Shown piece by piece: positions 1 to 8,371 of a stretch of 64,000 nt of DNA (position 1 is its first letter; the number at the start of each line of letters is the position of its first letter). The stretch is from NCBI GenBank assembly GCA_019359035.1, contig JAHHIC010000037.1:124001-188000 (forward strand). Reading direction: 5' to 3'. Source of the stretch: Scytonematopsis contorta HA4267-MV1 (GTDB taxonomy: Bacteria > Cyanobacteriota > Cyanobacteriia > Cyanobacteriales > Nostocaceae). Position numbers and translations under genes: made by a program. Under the pieces are notes generated by a model. It had not been told where the DNA came from and ran no database searches. It saw nothing but the letters and a program-made list of their open reading frames with translations.

Positions 1-78
1 TTTTTAATTTCTCCAAATGTGTGGACGGTTAACGGATGACGGTTAACTACAGGGATTCTCGTTTTGATTAAATGCATG

Positions 79-104
79 GGCGGGCAAGGATGCCCACCCC
101 ACAA
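79..104. repeat. GC-rich hairpin repeat, copy 1
   Basis: The segment reads GGGCGGGCAAGGATGCCCAC followed by CCCA, so the GGGCGGGCA arm can pair with TGCCCACCC around an AGGA loop. The same unit recurs at about 29868-29892, 43640-43664 and 47157-47181, always between genes. This is a dispersed intergenic hairpin family of unknown function. Confidence 0.7.
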
Positions 105-177
105 GAGGTTAGAGGTTAGCAGTAGTTAGTAGTTAGTAGTTACCAATTACCCATTACCAATTACCCATTACCAATTA
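105..177. repeat. short tandem repeats downstream of nrtA
   Basis: Two short-unit runs are adjacent: a 7-bp unit (TTAGTAG) and then alternating ATTACCC / ATTACCA units. The last unit reaches the stop codon of nrtA (reverse complement at 175-177). The remaining bases of the left window edge contain no gene that I can see. The next nrt gene (nrtB), expected further left, is outside the window. Confidence 0.75.
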
Positions 178-1497
178 TTTCTTAATTTTTAAGCTGGTCA
201 AATATTCTTGTGGCTTTTCTGGGTCGAATTTAACACCATCAAAAAATGTTTCAACACCACGACTTGTGCTAGTAGGAATTTCGGCATCTGCGACACCCAA
301 AGCTTTAGCTGCAGCCTTCCATATATCTTCTTTGTTTACCTGGTCTACTAGTTCTTTGACTTTAGTATCTGCAGGTAGATAACCCCAGCGTATTTCTTCA
401 GTTAGGAACCATGTATCATGGCTTTTGTAGGGATAAGAAGCGTTATCTGCCCAGAATTTCATGCGGAAAGGAGCATCGCTGACTTTACGTCCGTCGCCAT
501 ATTCAATGTTACCTTGAGCACGGTCTAAAATATCTGCGACTGCAACGTTAAAGTATTTACGGTCAGCACAGATTTTACACATTTCTTCTTTATTTTCTGC
601 TTTATCGCACCACTGTTGGGCTTCTTGGATTGCCATTACTAAGGCTTGGGCTGCATTGGGGTTTTTATCTACCCAATCTTTTCTCATTGTAAAGGCTTTT
701 TCAGGGTGGTCTTTCCACAGTTCACCTGTTGCAATGGCTGTGTAACCCAATTTTTGAGTTACTAGTTGTGCATTCCAGGGTTCTCCTACACAAAAAGCAT
801 CCACTGTTCCGACCTTCATGTTCGCTACCATTTGTGGTGGTGGTACAGCTTCCAATGCTAAATCTGAGTCAGGATTAATACCACCTGCTGCTAGCCAGTA
901 GCGTACCCATAAATCGTGAGTACCACCAGGGAAAGTCATACCCACTTTCAAGCCTTTGTTTGCAGCTTTAGCTTTAGAAGCAACATCTTTTAAAGATTTA
1001 CTATCTGCTGTCAACTTCAATTCTTTATATTTGTCAGCTACGGAAATACCCTGTCCGTTGGTATTTAACCGTGCCAAGATATACATTGGTACTTTATCTT
1101 TAACGGTGAGTAAATAAGGCATGGGGCTAAGAATATGAGCACCATCAATACCACCACCACCGGAACCAATTTTTAAGTTGTCACGGGTAACAGCCCAAGA
1201 TTTCTGTTTCACCAGTTCAACTTCACCCATCCCATATTTAGCAAATAAGCCTTTTTCTTTGGCAATAATCAAAGGAGCCGAGTCAGTTAAGGGAATAAAG
1301 CCTAATTTAACTTTAGTAGTTTCTACTTTTGGAGCATTTGCACTAGCAGCTACATCCGCTGCTGGTTTTGCTGTAGCCCCATTGCCACCAGAAGGAGTCT
1401 CAGCACTCTTGTTATTCGAGGATGTACAAGCATTAAGAATGATACTACCTGCTGCTGCTGCGCTTGCGGTAATGATGAACTTTCTTCTAGATGTCAT
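175..1497 (-). CDS. nrtA: nitrate/nitrite ABC transporter substrate-binding lipoprotein NrtA
   Basis: This is the periplasmic, membrane-anchored binding protein of the NrtABCD nitrate/nitrite importer. The N-terminus carries a twin-arginine motif (SRRKFI, residues 3-8) and a lipobox ending at Cys24 (LNAC), so export through Tat with lipid anchoring is likely. The rest is a type-II periplasmic-binding fold starting near residue 60 (KVKLGFIPLTDSAPLIIAKE) and full length at 440 residues. The bicarbonate-binding CmpA is the close paralogue; position directly downstream of nirA, as in the cyanobacterial nirA-nrtABCD-narB operon, decides for NrtA. A 243-bp spacer full of heptamer repeats separates it from nirA. 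The stop codon lies inside an ATTACCA repeat. Confidence 0.93.
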   Translation of the reverse strand: MTSRRKFIITASAAAAGSIILNACTSSNNKSAETPSGGNGATAKPAADVAASANAPKVETTKVKLGFIPLTDSAPLIIAKEKGLFAKYGMGEVELVKQKSWAVTRDNLKIGSGGGGIDGAHILSPMPYLLTVKDKVPMYILARLNTNGQGISVADKYKELKLTADSKSLKDVASKAKAANKGLKVGMTFPGGTHDLWVRYWLAAGGINPDSDLALEAVPPPQMVANMKVGTVDAFCVGEPWNAQLVTQKLGYTAIATGELWKDHPEKAFTMRKDWVDKNPNAAQALVMAIQEAQQWCDKAENKEEMCKICADRKYFNVAVADILDRAQGNIEYGDGRKVSDAPFRMKFWADNASYPYKSHDTWFLTEEIRWGYLPADTKVKELVDQVNKEDIWKAAAKALGVADAEIPTSTSRGVETFFDGVKFDPEKPQEYLTSLKIKK

Positions 1498-1499
1498 TT

Positions 1500-1755
1500 T
1501 TATTTATTGTTGGTTAATTGTTGACTGTTGACTGTATAACTGTTGACGGTTGATTGTTGACTGTTGACTGTTGACTGTTGACTGTTGACTGTTGACTGTT
1601 GACGGTTGACGGTTGACGGTTGCGTTTTGTGAATTATCTAGTTGATGAGGTTACTTCGTAGTTATCCCATTTTCTTTATCACAGTCATCAGTCATCAGTC
1701 ATCAGTCAACAGTCAACAGTCAGCAGTCAGCAGTCAGCAGTCAACAGTTAACAGT
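1500..1755. repeat. heptanucleotide repeat tract in the nirA-nrtA spacer
   Basis: From about 1510 to 1625 the + strand repeats TTGACTG/TTGACGG units, and from about 1686 to 1755 it repeats CAGTCATC, CAGTCAAC and CAGTCAGC. The two runs are roughly inverted to each other and could fold. The right end overlaps the last codons and stop of nirA. They match the STRR class of cyanobacterial heptamer repeats. Confidence 0.85.
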
Positions 1756-3420
1756 TAACAGCTTTGCTTTTGCCCCGAAATGGTTAATGAGTAAATCTCG
1801 TAGTACTGGCTGTAAGTCTTCTGTAGGAATCCCTTTTTGGACGCAGGTTCCTAAGGAAGCTTCTTTACCAACTTTGCCACCCATATAAATGTCAACCCCT
1901 TCCACGGTTTTGCCATTTTTACGAGTTTTAGTTCCCATCAACCCTATATCTGCCACTTGGGGTTGTCCGCAAGAGTTAGGACAACCTGTCCAGTGGATGC
2001 GTACTGGACGTGTCATTTCTAACTCTGCTTCTAATGCTTTAGCTGTTGCTAAGGCTCGATTTTTAGTTTCTATTAAGGCAAAGTTGCAAAATTGTGCCCC
2101 TGTGCATGAGACCAGTGAACGTGTGAGGGCTTCTGGTCTTATTGTAAACTTTTCCAGCAAATTTTCTGTCAAAAATGTTACCAGATTTGAATCATGTATG
2201 TTAGGTATAATTACATTTTGTTCTACGGTGAGTCGGACTTCTCCACTGCCGTAAACTTCCGCTAGACGGGCAATTTCAAACATGTCATCGGCATACAAAC
2301 GACCGACAGGAATATGTAGTCCTACATAGTTGAAACCTGATTGCTTTTGTTTATACACCCCAACATGGTCGCGCTTTTCCCAGTTGATTTCGTCTTTGGG
2401 GGCTGCGGGTAAAAGCGATTTGTTCAATCGTTTTTCAACTTCCATCCGGAATTTTTCTACACCCCATTCGTCAATTAACCACATCAAACGTGATTTTTGA
2501 CGATTCGCTCTTAAACCGCAATCGCGATATACTTCCAGCACAGCCCGACATACAGCGACCACATCTTCTGGTAGTACCCAAGCATTTAAGGGAATAGCAG
2601 CTTCACATCTCGTAGCGGAGAAAAATCCACCGACCACAACGTTAAAGCCAAAAACTTTTTGGGGAGTGGTGAGTAGGGAGTGGGCAGTGGGGGAAGAATT
2701 TTCTTTAGTACAGACTGTATTATTTTCTTTATCCCCATGAACAATTCCTAATTCCCCACTCTCTACTCCCCACTCCCCACTCCCTTCCTTAAAAGCCGGG
2801 ACAAAGGCTAAATCATTAATTTCCGCATGAACGGAATTGTCCCTCCCACCAGTGATAGCAATATTAAATTTACGGGGAAGGTTGGTGAATTCTAGATTTC
2901 CTTCTCCAGAGTTGGTAATCATATCTTGGATTTGTGTTACCAACTCGCGAGTATCATACAATTCATCCGCATCCAACCCAGCTACTGGGTCGCCAGTAAT
3001 ATTACGTACATTATCCATCCCTGATTGCACGCTGGTTAAGCCGACTGTTTGAAATCTCTGGAAAATTTCTGGTAAATCCTCAATTCTAATACCCCGTAGT
3101 TGAATGTTCTGCCGAGTAGTAATATCAGCGCAGCCATCGTCTCCGTAACGCTGCACAACTTCCCCAAGCACCCTTATCTGTTGACTATTTATAATGCCGT
3201 TAGGTAAACGCAGACGCATCATAAATTTACCTGGAGTTACCGGACGAAAGAACACTCCTAACCACTTGAGACGATGTTCACGGTCGGTTGCGTCCATCGC
3301 TTCCCAGCCAATAGAGGCAAATTCTTCTATCTCGGACTTGATTAAGAGACCGTCTTTTTCTGCCTTTAATTTTTCAAACTTGTTCTGCTTGGCTGTGGTG
3401 GTAGTTAATGTTTCCATCAT
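1741..3420 (-). CDS. nirA: ferredoxin-nitrite reductase NirA, with a repeat-derived insertion
   Basis: Reduces nitrite to ammonium with six electrons from ferredoxin, using siroheme and a 4Fe-4S cluster. The cluster ligands are visible as C-x5-C (SCTGAQFC) and C-x3-C (GCPNSCGQ) near the C-terminus, together with the two nitrite/sulfite reductase half domains. I prefer the ATG at 3420 (MMETLTTTT) over the GTG at 3453: GAGAG lies just upstream and cyanobacterial NirA starts close to the NKFEKLKAEKD segment. The protein is then 559 residues, longer than usual, because about 42 residues of heptamer-repeat sequence interrupt FKEG/VFGFNVVVGG. The last residues (LLTVNC) and stop are also repeat-encoded. 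It heads the operon with nrtA and has an NtcA promoter. Confidence 0.95.
   Translation of the reverse strand: MMETLTTTTAKQNKFEKLKAEKDGLLIKSEIEEFASIGWEAMDATDREHRLKWLGVFFRPVTPGKFMMRLRLPNGIINSQQIRVLGEVVQRYGDDGCADITTRQNIQLRGIRIEDLPEIFQRFQTVGLTSVQSGMDNVRNITGDPVAGLDADELYDTRELVTQIQDMITNSGEGNLEFTNLPRKFNIAITGGRDNSVHAEINDLAFVPAFKEGSGEWGVESGELGIVHGDKENNTVCTKENSSPTAHSLLTTPQKVFGFNVVVGGFFSATRCEAAIPLNAWVLPEDVVAVCRAVLEVYRDCGLRANRQKSRLMWLIDEWGVEKFRMEVEKRLNKSLLPAAPKDEINWEKRDHVGVYKQKQSGFNYVGLHIPVGRLYADDMFEIARLAEVYGSGEVRLTVEQNVIIPNIHDSNLVTFLTENLLEKFTIRPEALTRSLVSCTGAQFCNFALIETKNRALATAKALEAELEMTRPVRIHWTGCPNSCGQPQVADIGLMGTKTRKNGKTVEGVDIYMGGKVGKEASLGTCVQKGIPTEDLQPVLRDLLINHFGAKAKLLTVNC
2657..2785. repeat. STRR insertion inside nirA
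   Basis: GGGAGTGGTGAGTAGGGAGT-like units at the left end and CTCCCCACTCCCCACTCCC-like units at the right end flank about 60 bp of non-repetitive sequence. The whole segment keeps the nirA reading frame and has no counterpart in the conserved core of NirA. The two repeat blocks are in opposite orientation, so the inserted RNA could form a stem. Confidence 0.8.
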
Positions 3421-3482
3421 GCTTTGACTCTCACGGTTAATTTCTGGTAACACAGAAAATCTCTGAATTGTTTATTTTTTGC

Positions 3483-3521
3483 AGCCTCATCCCTAACGCA
3501 TTAGCGCTAAGGAATGAAGCT
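3483..3521 (-). promoter_or_regulatory. hairpin in the nirA leader
   Basis: On the minus strand AGCTTCATTCCTTA can pair, with G-U pairs, with TTAGGGATGAGGCT around a GCGCTAATGCG loop. It lies between the predicted transcription start (about 3666) and the nirA start codon (3420), so it would be in the 5' leader. It may be regulatory or just a degenerate palindromic repeat. Confidence 0.4.
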
Positions 3522-3672
3522 AATTCTTAAAAAGTCGTGTATTTTGATACTTGGTAGTGAATTATCATGTTAAATTTGTTTAGGATTATTAGTTTTCATT
3601 TTTACTAAGTAAGCTGAATCCGCTACCCCGCAAGAATTTAACTTTGTATCAAATCTTTACGATGACACTTAT

Positions 3673-3714
3673 AAGTTAAGCTCGTACGAACATTAAAATC
3701 GTATAATCTGTTAC
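3673..3714 (-). promoter_or_regulatory. NtcA-activated promoter of nirA
   Basis: GTATAATCTGTTAC at 3701-3714 is a perfect GTA-N8-TAC NtcA operator. On the minus strand the -10 hexamer TAACTT (TAN3T) occupies 3678-3673, exactly 22 bp from the operator. This is the class II arrangement known for cyanobacterial nitrogen-control promoters. The predicted start is near 3666, giving a leader of about 245 nt. The site is symmetric and could also influence the divergent HEAT gene, but I see no well-spaced -10 box on that side. Confidence 0.8.
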
Positions 3715-3881
3715 TGAATTGTAAAAAATATGTAAAAAAGACATAAAGATTATGCAATTTATACAAATTGAAAACAGTAAAGTTTGACCTAAAAACTCCA
3801 ACATTAGCAATTACAGTTAATCTGAAAACTAGAACGGGTTGTTCAGGACAAAAGCTTAAAAATGCGGAGATTTTACCAACA

Positions 3882-5111
3882 GTGAATAACATCAACCAGC
3901 TATGGGTACAAGCGCAGACCGCACATGATGCATCTGACTGGTCGTTGTTGACGCAATATCTACAAGATTTGATTTCTAGTTTAGAGGGGTTTAAGCAGCC
4001 GGAAATCGCTCCGAAACGACAACAACTACTGGAATTTTCATTGTCGGTATTGTATTTTGGTGATTTTCACTTGCGTTGGGACATTGCCAAAATTTTTCGT
4101 CGTCTAGGAAAAATTGCCATCGACCCATTAATTGAAATCCTAGAAGATGAATCCGGGGATGAAGAATTACGTTGGTATGCAGCGCGACTTTTGGGTGAGC
4201 TAAAGTACCCAGAGGCAATTGAGGCGTTAGTGGCATTACTGCAAAATTCCAACCAAAATCTAAACCAAAATTCAAATAACGAAGAACTTAAAGCGATGGC
4301 TTCTTCCGCGCTGGGACAAATTGGCACTCCAGCGATTGAGTCTTTAGGTGAATTATTAAAGTCCCCAGATACAAGGCTTTTAGCCGCACGTGCGCTTTAC
4401 TATATCCGTCATTCCCAGACGATACCCATATTGTTAAGTGTGGTAGAAGATTCTGAGGTTCTTGTTCGTGCTACAGCGATTGAGGCACTTGGTAGTTTTC
4501 ATGACCAGCGTATTCCGGCTATATTACTTAAAGCTTTGGATGATTGTTCTCCTTTAGTTAGACGAGAAGCAATTGTGGGTTTAGGTTTCCGTCGTGACTT
4601 GTGTGAAGAGTTGGATTTAGTCAATAAAATACAGCCAAAACTTTACGACACCAATTTAGATGTATGTTGTGCAGCAGTTGTATCAATTTCCCGTATGGGT
4701 GGTGACGCTGCAGCAGAGACTTTATTCCTGGTATTAATTTCTCCTAGTACAAAAGAATCGCTGCAACTAGAAATTATCCGTGCTCTCGGTTGGGTTGGGA
4801 GTAGAAGCGGTTTGGAATATCTGGGTGCAGCACTCAAACAATTACAGTCTGTAAAACTTTTGCGAGAAATTACCACAGTTTTGGGACGGGTACAGCAACC
4901 AGGATTCAAGGAAATTGCTTGTGATATTTTGTTAGAAAGTCTGTCCATGGATAATACAGCAATTAATTTGCCCCACGTCAAGCAATCATTGGCACTTTCT
5001 TTAGGGCAATTAGGTTGTAAGCAAGCAAAAGATATCTTATTTTCTCTATTGGGAGATAAAGATACTGGGGTCAGACTCCACGCAGTAGCAGCCTTAAAAA
5101 ATTTGAATTAA
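3882..5111 (+). CDS. HEAT-repeat protein divergent from nirA
   Basis: An all-helical solenoid of HEAT/PBS-lyase-type repeats, for example RWYAARLLGELKYPEAIEAL and later VRATAIEALGSFHDQRIPAIL, running over most of the chain. Such proteins are scaffolds or, in the CpcE/F family, bilin lyases. No catalytic residues stand out. A TTG-initiated frame extends to 3768, but GTG at 3882 (MNNINQLWVQ) has GGAGA about 11 nt upstream and marks the start of the helical part, so I prefer it (409 residues). The position, divergent from nirA and next to ntcB, matches the gene called nirB in some cyanobacteria; that name is from memory and unverified. Confidence 0.85.
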   Translation: MNNINQLWVQAQTAHDASDWSLLTQYLQDLISSLEGFKQPEIAPKRQQLLEFSLSVLYFGDFHLRWDIAKIFRRLGKIAIDPLIEILEDESGDEELRWYAARLLGELKYPEAIEALVALLQNSNQNLNQNSNNEELKAMASSALGQIGTPAIESLGELLKSPDTRLLAARALYYIRHSQTIPILLSVVEDSEVLVRATAIEALGSFHDQRIPAILLKALDDCSPLVRREAIVGLGFRRDLCEELDLVNKIQPKLYDTNLDVCCAAVVSISRMGGDAAAETLFLVLISPSTKESLQLEIIRALGWVGSRSGLEYLGAALKQLQSVKLLREITTVLGRVQQPGFKEIACDILLESLSMDNTAINLPHVKQSLALSLGQLGCKQAKDILFSLLGDKDTGVRLHAVAALKNLN

Positions 5112-5121
5112 CACCAAAAAT

Positions 5122-5149
5122 GTAGAGACGTTACATGTAACGTCTCTAC
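5122..5149. repeat. 28-bp perfect palindrome (GTAGAGACG family)
   Basis: GTAGAGACG-TTACATGTAA-CGTCTCTAC is a perfect inverted repeat just after the HEAT gene. An identical copy is at 61972-61999. Variants with a different but still symmetric core are at 11895, 11966, 12682 and 47057. It could act as a bidirectional terminator, though no long U tract follows. Confidence 0.85.
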
Positions 5150-5202
5150 GTCAGGTAGGAATTGGGCAAAGTACTTATTGATATTCAGTAAAGAAAATTC
5201 TT

Positions 5203-5244
5203 GTAACAAAATTTACGAAATTTTGACATAAAATCCGGTACTTT
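5203..5244 (+). promoter_or_regulatory. NtcA-activated promoter of ntcB
   Basis: GTAACAAAATTTAC at 5203-5216 is a perfect GTA-N8-TAC site. TACTTT (TAN3T) follows at 5239-5244, with exactly 22 bp between. The start of ntcB is 40 bp further on, so the predicted leader is about 30 nt. This places ntcB under NtcA control, as known in Synechococcus and Anabaena. Confidence 0.78.
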
Positions 5245-5283
5245 AAATTAAAGCCATAAATGTAATTCAGGCTACAGCAAAAA

Positions 5284-6228
5284 ATGCGGCTAGAACAGTT
5301 GCAAGCCTTTCTGGCAATTGCGGAGACAGGCAGTTTTCAACAAGCAGCAAGAAGATGTGGTGTAACTCAATCTACCATCAGCCGCCAAATTCAGGCGCTT
5401 GAGGGCGATTTAGGACTACCATTATTTCATAGAACTGCTAGCGCAAAACTAACGCTAGCGGGTGAAAGAGTTTTACCTCGTGTCCGCAAAATCTGTCAGG
5501 AATGGCAGGCTGTGACTCAGGAAATTACGGATTTAGCTGAGGGTAAACAACCTGAGTTGTGCGTTGCTGCCATACATTCAGTATGTGCTTATTATTTGCC
5601 ACCAGTTCTACAAAGTTTTTGTCGCGATTATCCGGAGGTGCAGTTAAGGGTTACATCTTTAGGGAGCGACCGTGCATTAAAAGTACTTAAAGATGGGTTG
5701 GTAGATTTAGCAATTGTGATGAACAATCGTTTTCTAACTACCAGTAGAGAAATGGTAGTAGAAGTACTATATGATGAATCCATCGAATTGCTGACGGCAG
5801 CGAACCATCCTTTAGCGCAATATGAGAACGTACCTTGGTCAGAATTAGTTCGCTATCCGCAAGTGGTTTTTAAAGATGGTTATGGGATGCAACGTTTAAT
5901 ACAAGATAAATTTGCAAGGCTTTCGGCTACACTCCAAGCGAGTTTAGAGGTAAATACTCTTGATGCATTCAGAGGAGTTGTGCGTCAGGGGGAATTGGTT
6001 GCATTATTACCTCATTCGGCGTTAATTGAAGCACGTCGAGACCCGACTTTAGCAGTACGTTCTTTAGCTGCTGGTGGGAGTGGTTCTTGTGGTGACAATT
6101 CTCCTTTCTCACGTCGAGTAGTGATGGTCACAACTCAAGACCGTCTACAAATTCCTCCCATCCACCACTTTTGGCAACTAGTTCGAGAAAGTATACCTCC
6201 AATTGATTCTGTGGAGCGTTCGGCTTAA
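5284..6228 (+). CDS. ntcB: LysR-family nitrate assimilation activator NtcB
   Basis: A 314-residue LysR regulator. Residues 1-60 form the winged helix-turn-helix (FQQAARRCGVTQSTISRQIQ), and residues 90-300 the substrate-binding-like effector domain. NtcB activates the nirA operon in response to nitrite together with NtcA. Assignment to NtcB rests on its place beside nirA and cnaT and on the NtcA promoter upstream; by sequence alone it is only a LysR protein. The ATG at 5284 is the only sensible start. The TAA stop is the first copy of an 8-bp repeat array that fills the spacer to cnaT. Confidence 0.88.
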   Translation: MRLEQLQAFLAIAETGSFQQAARRCGVTQSTISRQIQALEGDLGLPLFHRTASAKLTLAGERVLPRVRKICQEWQAVTQEITDLAEGKQPELCVAAIHSVCAYYLPPVLQSFCRDYPEVQLRVTSLGSDRALKVLKDGLVDLAIVMNNRFLTTSREMVVEVLYDESIELLTAANHPLAQYENVPWSELVRYPQVVFKDGYGMQRLIQDKFARLSATLQASLEVNTLDAFRGVVRQGELVALLPHSALIEARRDPTLAVRSLAAGGSGSCGDNSPFSRRVVMVTTQDRLQIPPIHHFWQLVRESIPPIDSVERSA

Positions 6229-6316
6229 TTGGTAATTGGTAATTGGTAATTGGTAATTGGTAATTGGTAATTGGTAATTGGTAATTGGTAATTGGTAATT
6301 GGTAATTGGTAATTGG
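6226..6316. repeat. 8-bp tandem array between ntcB and cnaT
   Basis: About eleven copies of TAATTGGT run without interruption, followed by AACCGTC-type heptamers to about 6350. The first unit contains the ntcB stop codon. Such an array is expected to vary in copy number between strains. Confidence 0.9.
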
Positions 6317-6361
6317 CGATTTTAACCGTCAACCGTCAACCGTCAACCGTCAGCAAAAATA

Positions 6362-7432
6362 ATGAGCAACGAATTTCGGAATTTACTAAAAAAGGTTGGT
6401 AGCGGTAACCATACGTCTGAAAATCTCAGTCGAATTGAGGCTTGTCAGGCTACCAAAATGATGTTGCTGGGTGAAGCTACTCCTGCTCAAATTGGTGCTT
6501 TCTTAATTTCTCAGCGCATTAAGCGTCCAACTGGGGAAGAGTTAGCGGGAATGTTAGATGCTTATGATGAACTCGGTCCAAAGTTACAATTTGTCTCCGG
6601 AGAGCGACCTGCAATAATTTTAGGTATACCTTACGATGGTCGAACTCGCACAGCACCCATTAGTCCGGTTACCGCGTTATTACTGGCTACAGTTGGACAA
6701 CCTGTTGTTATGCATGGTGGTGACCGTTTGCCAACAAAATATGGGTTACCGATTGTAGAAGTTTTCCAGGGGTTGGGTGTTGATTGGAAGCGATTAACGC
6801 TGTCAGAGAGTCAGATGGTGTTTGAACAAACGGGAATTGGTTTTGTTTATACGCCTAAACATTTTCCTCTAAATAATAGTATGTGGGAATACCGAGAGCA
6901 ACTTGGTAAGCGTCCACCTTTTGCCACAATGGAATTAATTTGGTGTCCTTATGCTGGTAAGGCACATGTGATTGCTGGCTTTGTTCATCCCCCAACGGAA
7001 GCTATGTTTCGAGAAGCTTTGGGGTTACGTGGTGTGGCTCAGTTCACTACTGTTAAAGGTTTGGAAGGTAGTTGCGATTTACCACGCGACCGTACTGCGA
7101 TTATCGGTTTGTCTACTGGTAATTCCCAAATAGAGAGATTGCAATTGGCTCCCCGTGACTATGGCTTTACTAGCAAAAATGTTTCCCTAGATAGCACAGA
7201 AGGACTTCTTAGCGATATGCGAGCGATATTGCTGGGTGAAAAACTTGAGCTAATGGAAACTGCGTTGTGGAACGGTGGGTTTTATTTGTGGCGTTGTGGA
7301 ATTTGTGGGAATATGCAAGAGGGCATTGCTAAGGCTGAAGAATTATTTAATTGTGGTGCGGTTGCAGAAAAATTGCAGGAAGTTATTCGGGTTGTAAGTT
7401 CGGTACAGCAAACTCTTTTTCAACATATTTAA
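6362..7432 (+). CDS. cnaT: TrpD-like protein CnaT, needed for nitrate assimilation gene expression
   Basis: A 356-residue member of the anthranilate phosphoribosyltransferase/thymidine phosphorylase fold: an N-terminal helical domain (residues 1-75, ATPAQIGAFLISQRIKRPTG) and an alpha/beta domain. The phosphoribosyl-diphosphate loop GTGGD of true TrpD is replaced by GIPYDGRTRTAP, and KHGNR by MHGGDRLPT, so normal TrpD catalysis is doubtful. In Anabaena PCC 7120 the related CnaT is required for expression of the nir operon, which fits the position after ntcB. A C-rich tail (CGICGNMQEG, near residue 310) is notable. Its substrate, if any, is not known to me. Confidence 0.82.
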   Translation: MSNEFRNLLKKVGSGNHTSENLSRIEACQATKMMLLGEATPAQIGAFLISQRIKRPTGEELAGMLDAYDELGPKLQFVSGERPAIILGIPYDGRTRTAPISPVTALLLATVGQPVVMHGGDRLPTKYGLPIVEVFQGLGVDWKRLTLSESQMVFEQTGIGFVYTPKHFPLNNSMWEYREQLGKRPPFATMELIWCPYAGKAHVIAGFVHPPTEAMFREALGLRGVAQFTTVKGLEGSCDLPRDRTAIIGLSTGNSQIERLQLAPRDYGFTSKNVSLDSTEGLLSDMRAILLGEKLELMETALWNGGFYLWRCGICGNMQEGIAKAEELFNCGAVAEKLQEVIRVVSSVQQTLFQHI

Positions 7433-7458
7433 GTTTATACAAAAAACATGAAAAGATA

Positions 7459-7480
7459 CCCCTTCACGCTTCGTGAGGGG
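7459..7480 (+). terminator. terminator-like hairpin after cnaT
   Basis: CCCC-T-TCACG-CTT-CGTGA-GGGG forms a 9-bp stem with one bulged T and a 3-nt loop, 27 bp after the cnaT stop. Only a short T run follows, so termination is likely but not certain. The remaining spacer to 7747 is AT-rich and shows no gene. Confidence 0.5.
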
Positions 7481-7747
7481 ATTTGTGAAAAAAGAAATAT
7501 ACTTTAATAATTATTAAAATAATTGAAGATTTGTTAAATAAGATATTTACAGACGCTTCATACTTTTTTACTTATTCATCTACAAGTTTTATACTTACTG
7601 AGTATTTTTTCTGACTTCATTTGAAAAATAATTTTCTTTATTGGCTTGTATTTAATAATCAAATTTCATTATCATAAATATAAAGCATAATTGATACATG
7701 TATAAATTACCTCACAAATCTTTCTGACAGAAATTAAAGAATATTTA

Positions 7748-8371
7748 GTGAGGGAAAAAATCTTATCAGGGGCTAAGTACTACTTGTATCCGAGCAAGGA
7801 TAAGGGTTACACAGATTTATTTAAATCATGTCTAGCCTTAACTTTGCAATGTCTATTTACACAGAAAGTGGTGGTAAGGTTTATGAAGCAACTGATAGCT
7901 CCCTCTCAAATCGAGATTGGATGGGGGTTTAAAAAGGCGATTGGCTGTATTAGCAAAGAGCGCGTCAAGTTCGGTGATACTTACGTGAATATAAATGACG
8001 ATTTACTTTGTTACCACGACTTATATCATCTGGAAGTATCCTGCTTGCCAAGAATTCAGATAGGTAAGCATCTAGTGAGTGGGATTCATGGAATTGATTC
8101 ACCTTTTTTTCATGACTCCCCGATTGTTCCGGAATATCATGGCATTTTTGATGAAGTCAGAGTGGCTTTTCATGAATGGCTAACTCGTCCAGCATTTTTT
8201 AATACTTTTAAGATTGTTAGTTGGATGTATTGGCTTGCTGTGCAGGGTATTAACCCAATTGCTGTTTTAATTCGACATTATCGAAGTTTGAATCCAGATA
8301 TTGTCTATAAAGATGTAAAGACAAGCATCGCTTTTTTGGATGAAGATGTTGATTCGCACAACTTGGAGTAA
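7748..8371 (+). CDS. unknown protein with a His/Tyr-rich YHDLYHLE motif
   Basis: I do not recognise this family. The open frame gives 207 residues from a GTG. An internal ATG at 7883 (MKQLIAPSQIEIGWGF) has AAGG well placed upstream and would give a 163-residue product; I cannot decide between them. Visible features are a cluster YHDLYHLE near residue 97, further His residues (GIHGID, PEYHGIFDE, AFHEW) that could bind a metal, and a short hydrophobic stretch (IVSWMYWLAVQGI) near residue 160. No signal peptide is evident. It stands alone between the nitrate locus and the transglycosylase gene, co-directional with both but 300-500 bp from each. Confidence 0.6.
   Translation: MREKILSGAKYYLYPSKDKGYTDLFKSCLALTLQCLFTQKVVVRFMKQLIAPSQIEIGWGFKKAIGCISKERVKFGDTYVNINDDLLCYHDLYHLEVSCLPRIQIGKHLVSGIHGIDSPFFHDSPIVPEYHGIFDEVRVAFHEWLTRPAFFNTFKIVSWMYWLAVQGINPIAVLIRHYRSLNPDIVYKDVKTSIAFLDEDVDSHNLE

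Noticed and set aside
3646-3660. GTATCAAATCTTTAC as an additional NtcA site
   Set aside because: The spacing is N9, not N8, and it is not placed 22 bp from a -10 box.
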